From Cytobacillus oceanisediminis (GTDB lineage: Bacteria > Bacillota > Bacilli > Bacillales > Cytobacillaceae): a DNA stretch of 64,000 bases. A program made the position numbers and the translations under genes. This document shows positions 42,662 to 51,400 of the stretch, in pieces (position 1 is the first letter of the stretch; every line of letters begins with the position of its first letter). Under the pieces are notes generated by a model. It was not told the origin of the DNA. It saw nothing but the letters and a program-made list of their open reading frames with translations, and did no database searches. The stretch is taken from NCBI RefSeq assembly GCF_004366035.1, contig NZ_SOEE01000012.1, positions 36,409 through 100,408 on the forward strand, in the 5' to 3' direction.

Positions 42662-42690
42662 AAAAGCCCGCCCTGTTAGAGAGCGGACTT
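42662..42690 (-). terminator. terminator of dgkB
   Basis: On the minus strand AAGTCCGC and GCGGGCTT pair, followed by TTATTTTG. It suggests rlmCD is transcribed separately. Confidence 0.75.
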
Positions 42691-42694
42691 CCTA

Positions 42695-43630
42695 TTATTC
42701 GTGTGAACTTTCCCAATCGGTCGGGCGGTCTTCTTCACGAATCTGATCAATTGGGACAAATACTTCCAAATGCCTGTACAGGTTTACGAATTCAGCAGGA
42801 AGCAGCCCGCCAAATTCACCATCAAGATTGAGCTGGACTTTCTCCTTGGATTGTACTTTAATGCGGTTTGCCTGTGTATAGATGACGTTCGGATCTTTTA
42901 CATGCTCACCCCGGACAGCCATTGTCGCGATCCGGATAAAATCAGCAAGGTTGGTTTTCTTTAATATCAGCAGGGAAAATAGCCCGTCATTTATACAGGA
43001 ATCCGGCGCCAGCTTTTCAAACCCGCCGACTGAATTTGTCAGACCGACAAGGAAAAGCATGGCTTCACCTTCAAAGATTTTCCCGTCAAACTCAATGCTT
43101 ACTTCAGTTGAACGGATGGAAGGCAGCATTTCAATTCCCTTTAGGTAATAGGCGAGCTGGCCAATCATGGTTTTAAGCTTGCTTGGCACCTCGTAAGTCA
43201 GCTCTGTCAGCCTTCCGCCACCAGCAATATTAATAAAATATTTTTCATTTATGCGGCCAATATCGACAGGAATGGTATCTCCTTTTACAATGATTTCAGC
43301 AGCCGCTTCCACATCTCTTGGAATATGGAGCGCACGGGCAAAATCATTGGTTGTGCCCGTTGGGATAATGCCGAGGCGCGGGCGGTAATCCTGTTCAGCG
43401 AGTCCGTTTACCACCTCGTTAATCGTACCATCACCGCCTGCTGCAATAACCAGGTCGAAGCGGCGTTCAACAGCTGCCCGTGCAGCTTTAATCGCATCTC
43501 CTTCACCTGTGGTGGCATGGCATGAGGTTTCATATCCTGCACTCTCCAGCTTTTGGAGAACATCTGCTAAATGTCTTTTAAAAATTTCCCGGCCTGAAGT
43601 CGGATTATAAATAATTCTTGCTCTTTTCAT
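42695..43630 (-). CDS. dgkB: diacylglycerol kinase
   Basis: The 311-aa lipid kinase recycles diacylglycerol left by lipoteichoic acid synthesis. It carries the DAGK catalytic motif AAGGDGTINEVVNGL, the phosphate loop IYNPTSGRE, GTTNDFARAL and the C-terminal LDGEFGG metal-binding motif of DgkB/YerQ. It is not the small integral-membrane DgkA type. AGGATGATGGGCT precedes the ATG. rlmCD follows on the same strand, as in B. subtilis. Confidence 0.94.
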   Translation of the reverse strand: MKRARIIYNPTSGREIFKRHLADVLQKLESAGYETSCHATTGEGDAIKAARAAVERRFDLVIAAGGDGTINEVVNGLAEQDYRPRLGIIPTGTTNDFARALHIPRDVEAAAEIIVKGDTIPVDIGRINEKYFINIAGGGRLTELTYEVPSKLKTMIGQLAYYLKGIEMLPSIRSTEVSIEFDGKIFEGEAMLFLVGLTNSVGGFEKLAPDSCINDGLFSLLILKKTNLADFIRIATMAVRGEHVKDPNVIYTQANRIKVQSKEKVQLNLDGEFGGLLPAEFVNLYRHLEVFVPIDQIREEDRPTDWESSHE

Positions 43631-43885
43631 AGCCCATCATCCTATTATTGAAATATCTAAACTTGATCCTTATATATTATTCCATCTTTTTACATCATAG
43701 CGAATAGTCCGCAGCTTAGCAATTATTCACTGCCATCCGTTTCTATTCTATTCACTTCCCGCTATTTTCACAAGTGGTCAGATGCACAAATGAATTATAC
43801 CCTCATTAGGCAAAAAAGTATCGTAATTAAGTAATATTTCTTGGACATGTAACTGAAATCGCATTAAGCAGGATGCAATTGAGCA

Positions 43886-44503
43886 TTATTCCTTTTTCAG
43901 ATCCTGCAAAACAAGGTTCTTAACATAGTCAATAATGGTTCTATATGGATATTCTTCATTAATTGCTCTATGAAGCATTGCACCGTCCATAAAAGTCCAG
44001 AATAATCCCGCTACATGATTTGGATCAGCATCCGGACGGAATTCCCCGGCAATTTGCCCATCCTCCATAATGTCTGTTATCAATTTCAAAAAGAACTTCT
44101 TTCCTCTCTCATTCAGAATTCGATTCAAGTTCTCATCTCTGGAGGAATGCAGCGTAAATTCCAGCTGTACAGTAATTCTATCTTTTCGTTCCTGGCTGAA
44201 TGGGCTCATATCCCTATACAAATCAAAAAGATATTCCAGTTTCTCTTCCGCAGAAGAGAGCATGGAAATGTTCTCTTCAAGTCTTGCATTAGCTGATTCT
44301 GTCTGCTCATTCAAAAGCTCCAGATAGATTTCTTCCTTGCTTTTAAAATAATTATAGATAGCTCCCTTGCTGATTCCTGAATAAGCGACAATGTCATCAA
44401 TGGTCGCTGCCTGAAATCCCTTTTTAGCAAAGCATGCCAATGCGCCCGCCAGGATCTCTTTCTTTTTCTTCCGCTTATATTCCTCTGATACGATAGGCGC
44501 CAA
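43886..44503 (-). CDS. TetR-family transcriptional regulator
   Basis: The 205-aa protein has an N-terminal HTH (ILAGALACFAKKGFQAATIDDIVAYSGISKGAIYNYFKSKEE) and a ligand-binding C-terminal part. In B. subtilis a TetR gene, yerO, precedes swrC (yerP) and dgkB in this neighbourhood; this may be its ortholog, but the swrC efflux pump is absent. The start is TTG at 44503 behind GGAGGGACAGAC. Its targets are not obvious from neighbours. Confidence 0.85.
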   Translation of the reverse strand: MAPIVSEEYKRKKKKEILAGALACFAKKGFQAATIDDIVAYSGISKGAIYNYFKSKEEIYLELLNEQTESANARLEENISMLSSAEEKLEYLFDLYRDMSPFSQERKDRITVQLEFTLHSSRDENLNRILNERGKKFFLKLITDIMEDGQIAGEFRPDADPNHVAGLFWTFMDGAMLHRAINEEYPYRTIIDYVKNLVLQDLKKE

Positions 44504-44567
44504 GTCTGTCCCTCCATTGTATTTGGTTTAGTCTCTGAGAAAATTCAAGTTATTCCCGCATTAAATA

Positions 44568-44825
44568 TCAGCAGCACTTATGATTGATGTCACTTCTTTT
44601 CAGAACTTCTTCTATATATAGGCTGGCATGTTCACTCGTGATTTCTGTATTTTCCTCCGCCAATCCGGCCATTACCAAGTCTTCTTTCACTTTAGCGAGA
44701 AATAAATCTCTGATAGCTGCGGAACGGCATGGCTGCATCTGCGCTGCCAAGTCCCAGATCCATTGCTCAAGATGGATGCTCTTGCTCTTTTTTTGCATTT
44801 TCTGCGGAACCTGCCTTCTCCCCAT
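44568..44825 (-). CDS. small conserved protein of unknown function
   Basis: The 85-aa product begins MGRRQVPQKMQKKSKSIHLE and continues with WIWDLAAQMQPCRSAAIRDLF; it ends in SDINHKCC. It is basic at the start and helical. I do not recognise the family. GGGAGTGAGAAAT precedes the ATG at 44825. It lies just upstream of the TetR gene on the same strand and may be co-transcribed with it. Confidence 0.6.
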   Translation of the reverse strand: MGRRQVPQKMQKKSKSIHLEQWIWDLAAQMQPCRSAAIRDLFLAKVKEDLVMAGLAEENTEITSEHASLYIEEVLKRSDINHKCC

Positions 44826-44923
44826 ATTTCTCACTCCCAAGCATACTATTATCTTTTAAAATAAACTGATTAGTCTTTTTATTGTAAGTATTTTCGAATG
44901 AATTTTCAAACTTTTTGTACACA

Positions 44924-44952
44924 AAAAACTCCTAACTGTCCGTTAAGAGTTA
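44924..44952 (-). terminator. terminator of the anti-sigma gene
   Basis: On the minus strand AACTCTTAAC and GTTAGGAGTT pair with one mismatch, followed by six T. Confidence 0.7.
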
Positions 44953-45309
44953 ATCCTGATCTATTTGGTTTTTATCCCGGTACATCGTTACTAATCCCCC
45001 AACCAGCATAAAGCAGGCAAATGCAATGGGAAACCAGCGCTCAAACCAGGATTCTTTAGTGGAAAGTTCTTTGTGTTCCTTGTCCGCTTCTTCCGGATTT
45101 CCTCCTGTAATTTGAGCCATAACAAGATTGGTAAACTCATCTTCCCCCTGCATTTCCGGCAAAGAGTTCTCCTCCTCGTCCATTGCTTCGAGGTATACTT
45201 CCAGACATTGATCACATATATAGAGATGATCTTCATAGAGTTCGCGTTCTGGTTCTGACAGCTCATTTTTCACATATTTCCGCCATTCTTCCAATGAAAA
45301 GTGATCCAT
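44950..45309 (-). CDS. zinc-finger anti-sigma factor-like membrane protein
   Basis: The 119-aa product has the ZAS motif with His and two Cys in LYEDHLYICDQCLEVYL, an acidic linker and one membrane helix near residues 93-110 (FPIAFACFMLVGGLV). This is the plan of RsiW-type anti-sigma factors that hold an ECF sigma factor at the membrane. No sigma gene is adjacent: the 390 bp upstream hold no credible sigma reading frame. The start at 45309 follows GGAGATGATCTTC. Its partner sigma is unknown. Confidence 0.75.
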   Translation of the reverse strand: MDHFSLEEWRKYVKNELSEPERELYEDHLYICDQCLEVYLEAMDEEENSLPEMQGEDEFTNLVMAQITGGNPEEADKEHKELSTKESWFERWFPIAFACFMLVGGLVTMYRDKNQIDQD

Positions 45310-45697
45310 GAAGATCATCTCCTTCCAATCTTCCTGACAGCGGAGCGTTCAGGAACATGAAAATATCCTGCTGGGTATTTTGCCGATCGAATAAATCCTG
45401 GACTATATCAGCTTCCCTTATATCTATTCGGATAACATTCATTCTTTTTGAGTGCCGAAACAATCATAATCGAGAGAATTGAATAATTCAATACTTTTTT
45501 TTATAAAAAATCTCACCAAAAAGCGTTTATTTCCATATTTTTTTATCGCTTAATATTAAAATAATAATAGATTTCCCGCTTCGAACAAAACCATTATATG
45601 GTAAACTGTAAGCGGTGACTACAAAGAGGGTAGCAGTGAAAATATTTTTAAATAATGGACAACTCTAAACCATTATTGAATATATTGATGAAAAAGG
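45310..45697. other. intergenic region without a recognisable gene
   Basis: The stretch between the anti-sigma start and plsY is AT-rich with a short purine-rich part next to the anti-sigma gene. Three-frame reading of 45310-45480 gives no sigma-factor-like text. I see no repeat or strong terminator. Confidence 0.5.
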
Positions 45698-45706
45698 ATG
45701 GATACG

Positions 45707-46333
45707 ATGACATTTCTAATTTACTTGGCAGCGTACCTGATAGGATCAATTCCTACAGCCTTATTGATCGGCAAATATGCCTTTGGGATCGACATCCGTG
45801 ATCATGGCAGCAATAATCCTGGTGCGACTAATACACTAAGGGTACTTGGCAAAAAGGCAGCTATCGTAGTTCTGCTGGTGGATGTGGGCAAGGGAGCAGC
45901 AGCTGCAGCATTGCCTCTCATTCTGAACGCTGAGACCGATCCGTTAATGGCCGGGATGATTGCAGTAGCAGGCCACTGCTTTCCGATCTTTGCAGGATTC
46001 CGCGGAGGAAAAGCCATCGCAACCACGGCAGGTGTATTGTTTGCAGCAAATATTTGGATGTTTTTGATCGCCTACATTTCTTTTGTCGCAGTCATTTACG
46101 CAACGAAGTATGTATTTTTTGGCTCTTTATCGGTGGGTGCATCTTTACTTATCTATTCTTTATTTACCGAAGGCACTGAACATGAACTTATCTTTTCTAT
46201 TTTCCTATTATTTTTGATTTTTCTTCACCGTTCGAATATTAGAAACTTCATTGATAAAAATGAGCCTAAAATCAATGATAAGCGCCTGAAAAATGACCGC
46301 ATCCCTCCAAGAGATCATAAAAAACGAGCCTAA
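45707..46333 (+). CDS. plsY: glycerol-3-phosphate acyltransferase PlsY
   Basis: The 208-aa membrane enzyme transfers an acyl chain from acyl-phosphate to glycerol-3-phosphate, the first step of phospholipid synthesis. It has the PlsY motifs LIGSIPTALLIGK, DIRDHGSNNPGATNTLRV, and GHCFPIFAGFRGGKAIATTAG across several membrane helices. ATG at 45707 is favoured because AAGGATGGATACG gives the right spacing; ATG at 45698 is too close. The charged C-terminal tail (residues 185-208) is longer than usual. A DUF421 gene follows after a terminator. Confidence 0.94.
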   Translation: MTFLIYLAAYLIGSIPTALLIGKYAFGIDIRDHGSNNPGATNTLRVLGKKAAIVVLLVDVGKGAAAAALPLILNAETDPLMAGMIAVAGHCFPIFAGFRGGKAIATTAGVLFAANIWMFLIAYISFVAVIYATKYVFFGSLSVGASLLIYSLFTEGTEHELIFSIFLLFLIFLHRSNIRNFIDKNEPKINDKRLKNDRIPPRDHKKRA

Positions 46334-46337
46334 ACGA

Positions 46338-46367
46338 AGCCCGGACCCTGCATTCGGGCTTTTTTTA
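46338..46367 (+). terminator. terminator of plsY
   Basis: AGCCCG and CGGGCT pair across an 11-nt loop, followed by seven T. Confidence 0.85.
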
Positions 46368-46437
46368 TTATTTTTCACATGAAAGCTGTTCATTAAGCAA
46401 ATCCTTTGAATAAAAGTGCAGTCAAAGGAGCTTGCAT

Positions 46438-47097
46438 ATGTTCTTGATCTTAAAAATATTAAGTCTTTACTTAATCACAATCATGATTATGAGACTGATG
46501 GGCAAGTCGACAATTATCCAAATGACTCCTTATGACCTGGTCGCCATCATTATTGTTGGCACAGTTGCCTCTGAGCCTCTTATAAGCACAGAATTCTTGC
46601 CGACATTAGCAGCATTGGCCATTCTTGTAGCCCTTCATATTCTCTTCTCCTATTTGACTTTAAACCAAATTGGCAACCGATTTTTTCTTGGGGAACCGAC
46701 GATGCTGATTAAAAATGGGGAAATCCTGGAAGACAATCTGGAAAAATCCCACCTATCCATATCTCAGCTGCTGTCTATCTTAAGAAGCAAAGGCTATCCC
46801 AAAATTGCGGATGTGGATTATGCCATTCTCGAGCCTATCGGTGAAGTGAGCATCATACCGAAAGTAGCCAATACGCCTGTTACCGTCGAACATTTAAATA
46901 TCCCCATTCAGGATGAGGGCCTCCCTATTGCAGTTATTGTGGATGGCAGGATTCAGGAGCGTAATATCCAGCTGCTGGGACAGACTAAAGATTGGCTTTT
47001 AGAGCAGCTGCGGCAAAACAATTTGAATGAGAAAGATATTATGTACGCTTATGTAAATGAAAAGTCGAAAAAATTGAATATAAACAGACGCAGATAA
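46438..47097 (+). CDS. DUF421 membrane protein (YetF-like)
   Basis: The 219-aa protein has N-terminal helices with the family box IMRLMGKSTIIQMTPYDLVAI and a cytoplasmic domain with LSQLLSILRSKGY-type text. It is a paralog of the protein at 27485-28162 but clearly diverged. AAAGGAGCTTGCAT precedes the ATG at 46438. The next gene downstream is the V4R-STAS protein, but its own promoter lies between. Confidence 0.85.
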   Translation: MFLILKILSLYLITIMIMRLMGKSTIIQMTPYDLVAIIIVGTVASEPLISTEFLPTLAALAILVALHILFSYLTLNQIGNRFFLGEPTMLIKNGEILEDNLEKSHLSISQLLSILRSKGYPKIADVDYAILEPIGEVSIIPKVANTPVTVEHLNIPIQDEGLPIAVIVDGRIQERNIQLLGQTKDWLLEQLRQNNLNEKDIMYAYVNEKSKKLNINRRR

Positions 47098-47110
47098 TTT
47101 TCAAATATTG

Positions 47111-47135
47111 GTTTAAGGTTTGAAGTTGAGGGTAT
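47111..47135 (+). promoter_or_regulatory. near-perfect sigma-B promoter of the V4R-STAS gene
   Basis: GTTTAA (47111-47116), a 13-bp spacer and GGGTAT (47130-47135) match both sigma-B hexamers exactly with accepted spacing. It lies about 70 bp upstream of the start codon at 47206. Confidence 0.8.
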
Positions 47136-47205
47136 ATAACATTGGTTACTTACGAGACAAATAGAAGTTACTTAACTATACATATCAATATCAGGGGGTA
47201 ATGGT

Positions 47206-48231
47206 ATGACAGAAAATAGCCTAGTGCTTGAAACCAAAATTGATGGTTTTGATTTTAATTGGGACCTTGAAAAAGGTCTGTTTAATTTTGAAGGCGATGA
47301 TGCGGTCCTATTTTGGATAAAATCCGCCATGAAAAGCTTCTTCGATACGATTGAAGAGATCTCTGGAAAGGAGACTTCCAGCCTTGTACTTGAGACCACC
47401 GGCTTCAGGCAGGGAATGGTAGTAGGGAAGTTTTTCAAAGACTTAAATTTGCCCATAGTCGAAGTGGCTACAATTATCCCTAGAATATACGCTTCTGCCG
47501 GCTGGGGGAAATTCGTCATCACAGACTTGGATCCCGTAAATAAAACAGCCAGTGTCAAAACCGTGGACAGCTGGGAATACAAGATCAACAAAGAACAAGA
47601 GAAAAATGAGTCTGGAACTTTTCTGCCGGGGCACTTTGCAGGAATCTTTTCCGCTTTGTTCGGAACAAGCCTCTGGTATAAAAAATCAGCTGACCAGTTA
47701 GCAGGCCAGGAATATACCGGCCTCGATTATTTCCCATCCAGCGTTACGGTTGAGGAAAATATACACGCTTTGGCGAGGCGCGAAGAATCAAAAAAAATCA
47801 GCGAGCTTGAAAAATTAGTGGAGGACCGTACGATTGAATTAAAGCAGCTTGTTAAAGAAATCTCTTCACCGGTTATTCCAGTCCTGGATGGAATCGTTGT
47901 TGTCCCTCTTTTGGGAAGATATGATGAATTCCGCTCAGAAGAACTCGTGGATAAAACTCTCCACAGCCTGCCGAAGCACCAGGCAGATTGTCTGATCTTG
48001 GATTTAACCGGGTTAAATCAATCCATCAGTGCCTATACCGTCGAATTCTTAAGCAAATTGGCAGCTGCAGCTAACCTGATTGGCACCGAAACCATTCTGG
48101 TTGGCATTTCACCAGAACTTGGCACAAAGATTACGGAAACTAATTTTAATCTTTCTAAATTTAACTGCTTCACAAACCTGCAGCACGGCATTTATTATGC
48201 ACTGTCCAAAAAAGGCAGGAAAATCTTTTAA
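47206..48231 (+). CDS. V4R-STAS protein, RsbR-like stressosome component
   Basis: The 341-aa product has an N-terminal V4R (XylR-N-like) sensor domain, about residues 20-185, with ESGTFLPGHFAGIFSALFG and LWYKKSADQLAG. A short coiled linker (SELEKLVEDRTIELKQLV) leads to a C-terminal STAS domain (about 215-335) with ISSPVIPVLDGIVVVPLLG and LILDLTGLNQSISAYT. RsbR proteins build the stressosome and pass stress to sigma-B; the V4R input is an uncommon sensor for this role. Ser appears to replace the first phospho-Thr of RsbRA, but this needs alignment. A sigma-B-type promoter precedes the gene. GGGGGTAATGGT lies before the ATG. Confidence 0.82.
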   Translation: MTENSLVLETKIDGFDFNWDLEKGLFNFEGDDAVLFWIKSAMKSFFDTIEEISGKETSSLVLETTGFRQGMVVGKFFKDLNLPIVEVATIIPRIYASAGWGKFVITDLDPVNKTASVKTVDSWEYKINKEQEKNESGTFLPGHFAGIFSALFGTSLWYKKSADQLAGQEYTGLDYFPSSVTVEENIHALARREESKKISELEKLVEDRTIELKQLVKEISSPVIPVLDGIVVVPLLGRYDEFRSEELVDKTLHSLPKHQADCLILDLTGLNQSISAYTVEFLSKLAAAANLIGTETILVGISPELGTKITETNFNLSKFNCFTNLQHGIYYALSKKGRKIF

Positions 48232-48240
48232 TAACGGAAA

Positions 48241-48277
48241 AAGCTGACTCCGCAGCAGGCGGGAGGTCAGCTTTTTT
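48241..48277 (+). terminator. terminator of the V4R-STAS gene
   Basis: AAGCTGAC and GTCAGCTT pair around a GC-rich inner part (TCCGC/GCGGGAG), followed by six T. Confidence 0.88.
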
Positions 48278-48302
48278 AAGTTAAATATGTAAAAACTGTC
48301 GA

Positions 48303-48405
48303 AATTTATGTGCGTATAACCAGGATTTGTGTGCGGATAAAATTTTTTATGTGCGCATAGCCTTATTTTAAGTGCGGATAATTTTACTTATGTGCGTACA
48401 GGCTA
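48303..48405. repeat. array with a period of 20-21 nt, core GTGCG (5 units)
   Basis: GTGCG occurs at 48310, 48331, 48351, 48372 and 48392, giving spacings of 21, 20, 21 and 20. Each core is followed by TATA, GATA, CATA, GATA or TACA and preceded by T-rich DNA (ATTTAT, TTTAA and similar). The words between cores vary. It lies between a terminator and the convergent phosphoesterase gene and cannot encode protein. Confidence 0.7.
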
Positions 48406-48428
48406 TTTTAGTCTTTCTTATCAGTGGA

Positions 48429-49181
48429 TTATACTTTCTTAGGAGCCCCCCTATATTTCGCTTCGCGCAGCTCGAGCGCGTAGGCCTCTATATTAGGCAT
48501 ACCCATATCCTTGGCAATGCTTATTTCCTTTTCAATATCATAAGGAACCCGGACAATTTCGATTGAGAAAGGCGCAGGTTCTTTCGATAAGTATTCCCCA
48601 TGCAAAATCGCATAGGTTGCCTGAGGAATATCCAGGGAATTCCCAACACTTCCTGCATTGAATAGAGTCCTTTGCGGATGAACCGGTTCAATCAATGCAG
48701 CATGAATATCCCCATAGCCGACAACATCCGGAATTAGCCCGTCCTCTCCGGAATTAATGTTTACTGTATTCTCAAACATAGCCAGCTTTTCTTCATAAGA
48801 ATCCCGCATCGGTACAACCCGATGATAAATGCTTTTAGCAGAAGCATGGTAGAGCCTTACATATTTGCCGCTCATATAAAAATCGTGATGGAATGGCAGA
48901 GTTCCTAAATAGGCTAACGCCTCTTCCCCAAGCTGTCTCTGATGCCATTGACCCTCTTCAAAGTCCAGCGGCTTCTGCATGAAATCATCCCAGTTTCCAA
49001 GAAGGACCACTTCACAGGTTTCTTTTATCCGTTCAACGGCTTTACGGGAGTTTGGCCCTTTTCCTATTAAATCACCCAGGCAGAAAATAATCTCTATTCC
49101 GCGCTCGCGGATATTGTCCAGCACCGCCTCCAAAGCTGTGATATTTCCATGAATATCAGAAATTATGGCTACTTTCCCCAT
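48429..49181 (-). CDS. metallophosphoesterase
   Basis: The 250-aa protein has the calcineurin-like set ISDIHGNITAL (Asp, His), CLGDLIGKGP (Asp), LGNWDDF (Asn, in place of the usual GNHD) and VGYGDIHAA with LFNAGSVGNS. This matches the YfcE/ApaH-like Bacillus phosphoesterases of the 2',3'-cyclic or diadenosine phosphate type. ATG at 49181 follows GGGGGAGACATAC. The substrate is not certain. Confidence 0.87.
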   Translation of the reverse strand: MGKVAIISDIHGNITALEAVLDNIRERGIEIIFCLGDLIGKGPNSRKAVERIKETCEVVLLGNWDDFMQKPLDFEEGQWHQRQLGEEALAYLGTLPFHHDFYMSGKYVRLYHASAKSIYHRVVPMRDSYEEKLAMFENTVNINSGEDGLIPDVVGYGDIHAALIEPVHPQRTLFNAGSVGNSLDIPQATYAILHGEYLSKEPAPFSIEIVRVPYDIEKEISIAKDMGMPNIEAYALELREAKYRGAPKKV

Positions 49182-49348
49182 GTATGTCTCCCCCTTACTA
49201 TTCTTATTTAATTTCTCCAAAACATCCAGGCTTCCTCTAACAATTGAAAAAACAAAATTTGATTTTTCCCTGTACCGCCATTACATTAGAAATATGGTAA
49301 AATAACAGCATGCCAAAACCAACATTACATATAGAAGGAGTAGGATTT

Positions 49349-50281
49349 ATGTCAAAAGTATTTGTTTTCGGACACAAAAACCCAGACACTGACTCAATCT
49401 GTTCAGCACTTGCTTATGCAGAATTAAAAAACAAATTAGGCGTTGATGCAGAGCCAATACGTCTGGGTCAGGTAAATGAGGAGACACAATATGCTTTAAA
49501 TTATTTTAAGGCTGAAGCTCCCCGACTTGTTGAGGCAGTATCCAAAGAAGCAAGCGAAGTAATCCTTGTAGACCATAATGAGTTCCAGCAAAGCGCTGAT
49601 GATATCAAAGATGTGAAGATCCTTGAGGTTATTGACCACCACCGCATTGCGAACTTTGAAACAAGCGATCCGCTTTACTATCGAGCAGAGCCTGTTGGCT
49701 GCACAGCAACTATTCTGAACAAAATGTTCAAGGAAAACGGAGTAGAAATCAGCAAGGAAACAGCTGGTTTAATGCTTTCGGCCATCATTTCCGATTCTTT
49801 GCTGTTCAAATCTCCAACATGCACAGATCAGGACGTTGCAGCAGCACGCGAGCTTGCTGAAATCGCGGGAATAAACGCTGAAGAGTATGGTCTGGAAATG
49901 CTTAAAGCAGGAGCAGATTTAAGCAAGAAGAGCGTGAAAGATCTCATCTCCCTTGACGCAAAGGAATTCCAAATGGGAAGCTATAAAACAGAAATCGCTC
50001 AGGTTAATGCAGTGGACCTAAATGACGTATTAAGCCGCCAGGAAGAATTGGAAGCTGTCATTACTGAAAATATCAATCATAAAGAGCTTGACCTTTTTGT
50101 TTTTGTTTTAACTGACATCCTTAACAACGACTCAGTTGCCATCTCTCTTGGCAAAGAAGCTGCAGCAGTTGAAAAAGCTTATGATGTAACCCTTGAAAAC
50201 AACAGTGCCGTATTAAAGGGCGTTGTTTCACGCAAAAAGCAGATCGTACCGCCGCTTACTAACGTATTGGCTGGCAAATAA
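49349..50281 (+). CDS. ppaC: manganese-dependent inorganic pyrophosphatase
   Basis: The 310-aa DHH-family enzyme hydrolyses pyrophosphate. Motifs [35 protein letters not shown] and the C-terminal [10 protein letters not shown] are diagnostic of family II pyrophosphatases. ATG at 49349 follows GAAGGAGTAGGATTT; the open frame begins at 49310. The length equals that of the B. subtilis enzyme. Confidence 0.97.
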   Translation: MSKVFVFGHKNPDTDSICSALAYAELKNKLGVDAEPIRLGQVNEETQYALNYFKAEAPRLVEAVSKEASEVILVDHNEFQQSADDIKDVKILEVIDHHRIANFETSDPLYYRAEPVGCTATILNKMFKENGVEISKETAGLMLSAIISDSLLFKSPTCTDQDVAAARELAEIAGINAEEYGLEMLKAGADLSKKSVKDLISLDAKEFQMGSYKTEIAQVNAVDLNDVLSRQEELEAVITENINHKELDLFVFVLTDILNNDSVAISLGKEAAAVEKAYDVTLENNSAVLKGVVSRKKQIVPPLTNVLAGK

Positions 50282-50284
50282 GAC

Positions 50285-50315
50285 AAAAGCAGTGCCGCAC
50301 TTGGCACTGCTTTTT
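50285..50315. terminator. bidirectional terminator
   Basis: AAAAGCAGTGCC and GGCACTGCTTTT form a 12-bp stem with loop GCACTT. It serves ppaC and the convergent nitronate monooxygenase gene. Confidence 0.9.
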
Positions 50316-51381
50316 ACTTATCCAGCAACGCTTCTGTCCCCATAACAAGTTTTATCATCAGCTCCTTCACTGTTACTTCCTCAGCCAGTGTCACTCCCTG
50401 TCCGGCCCATAATGACATAAACTCCGTCCGCTCCAGCTTGGCTGCCTGCTTTCGGATAGGCGCTGTCATATCATTCTGCAATGGATAAGGCAATGCCTGC
50501 AGACCTTTCATCTCTTCCATGAACCTGTTGCGAATCCCTCTTGCAAGCTTCCCGGAAAATGCTTTCGTCACAGCGGTCTGATCTTCCCTTGCATTTAATA
50601 GTGCATGTTTGTACAGTGAGTGAGCCCCGCTTTCCCTGCATGTAAGAAAAGCTGTTCCCAGCTGGGCTCCTGCTGCGCCAAGCATCATAGCCGCAGCAAT
50701 CCCGCGGGCATCCATTATTCCCCCTGCCGCAGCCACAGGACAGCTGACCGCATCTGCTGCCTGTGGTATTAGAGCCATGGTACCGATAAGCCCGCCTTCT
50801 TCGCTGCCGAAAGTTCCACGGTGCCCCCCGGCTTCAAACCCCTGAGCAATAATCACATCTGTGCCAGCCTCTTCCCATTCCACTGCTTCCTTTACATTGG
50901 TTGCTGTTCCAATAATAATCGTACCCTGTTTCTTTAATTCAGAAATAATGGCAGAGTCAGGAATGCCAAATGTAAAGCTGCAAACAGGCACACGTTCCTC
51001 CATCAAAACATCAAGCTGTTTTCTATATAAAGCAACATAATCCTTTTCTGGCAGAGAAGGTTTTTCCTTCATACCAAGCTCACTGCTGTATCCGGCGAGT
51101 ATATCCTCCATGCTGCTGATTTCCTCTGCATCCGCCGAAGCCTCACTATCCGGAACAAACAGATTGATGCCAAATGGCTTGTCTGTCAGATTCCGAATCT
51201 GTTTAATATCGTTCCTTATTTCGTCTGAACTCATATAGCCTGCACCCATATTTCCAAGTCCCCCACAATTGGACACCTCGCTGATTAATTGCGGAGTTGT
51301 CATCCCTCCAGCCATAGGAGCCTGGAAAATAGGGTATTTTATATCCAGCATCGCAGTTATGGAATTCCGGTTCCAGCCCAT
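50314..51381 (-). CDS. nitronate monooxygenase
   Basis: The 355-aa FMN enzyme (2-nitropropane dioxygenase family) has PIFQAPMAGGMTTPQL at the start, AQGFEAGGHRGTFG near the active site and PVAAAGGIMDARG with MLGAAGAQLGTAFL for FMN phosphate. It oxidises alkyl nitronates such as propionate 3-nitronate. It starts 19 bp after the thioredoxin-like gene and is probably co-transcribed. GGAAGGATGTTTTAA precedes the ATG. Confidence 0.9.
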   Translation of the reverse strand: MGWNRNSITAMLDIKYPIFQAPMAGGMTTPQLISEVSNCGGLGNMGAGYMSSDEIRNDIKQIRNLTDKPFGINLFVPDSEASADAEEISSMEDILAGYSSELGMKEKPSLPEKDYVALYRKQLDVLMEERVPVCSFTFGIPDSAIISELKKQGTIIIGTATNVKEAVEWEEAGTDVIIAQGFEAGGHRGTFGSEEGGLIGTMALIPQAADAVSCPVAAAGGIMDARGIAAAMMLGAAGAQLGTAFLTCRESGAHSLYKHALLNAREDQTAVTKAFSGKLARGIRNRFMEEMKGLQALPYPLQNDMTAPIRKQAAKLERTEFMSLWAGQGVTLAEEVTVKELMIKLVMGTEALLDK

Positions 51382-51400
51382 TTAAAACATCCTTCCGCCT

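Noticed and set aside
43690..43860. Possible array of GTGAATA words upstream of dgkB
   Set aside because: Only two clear copies at 26-nt spacing; not distinguishable from chance in AT-rich DNA.
45310..45480. Remnant of an ECF sigma gene upstream of the anti-sigma factor
   Set aside because: Translation in all three frames gave no sigma region 2 or 4 text; no support beyond position.
48303..48405. CRISPR array
   Set aside because: The conserved part is only about 5-8 nt with a 20-21 nt period; there are no spacers of CRISPR length and no cas genes.
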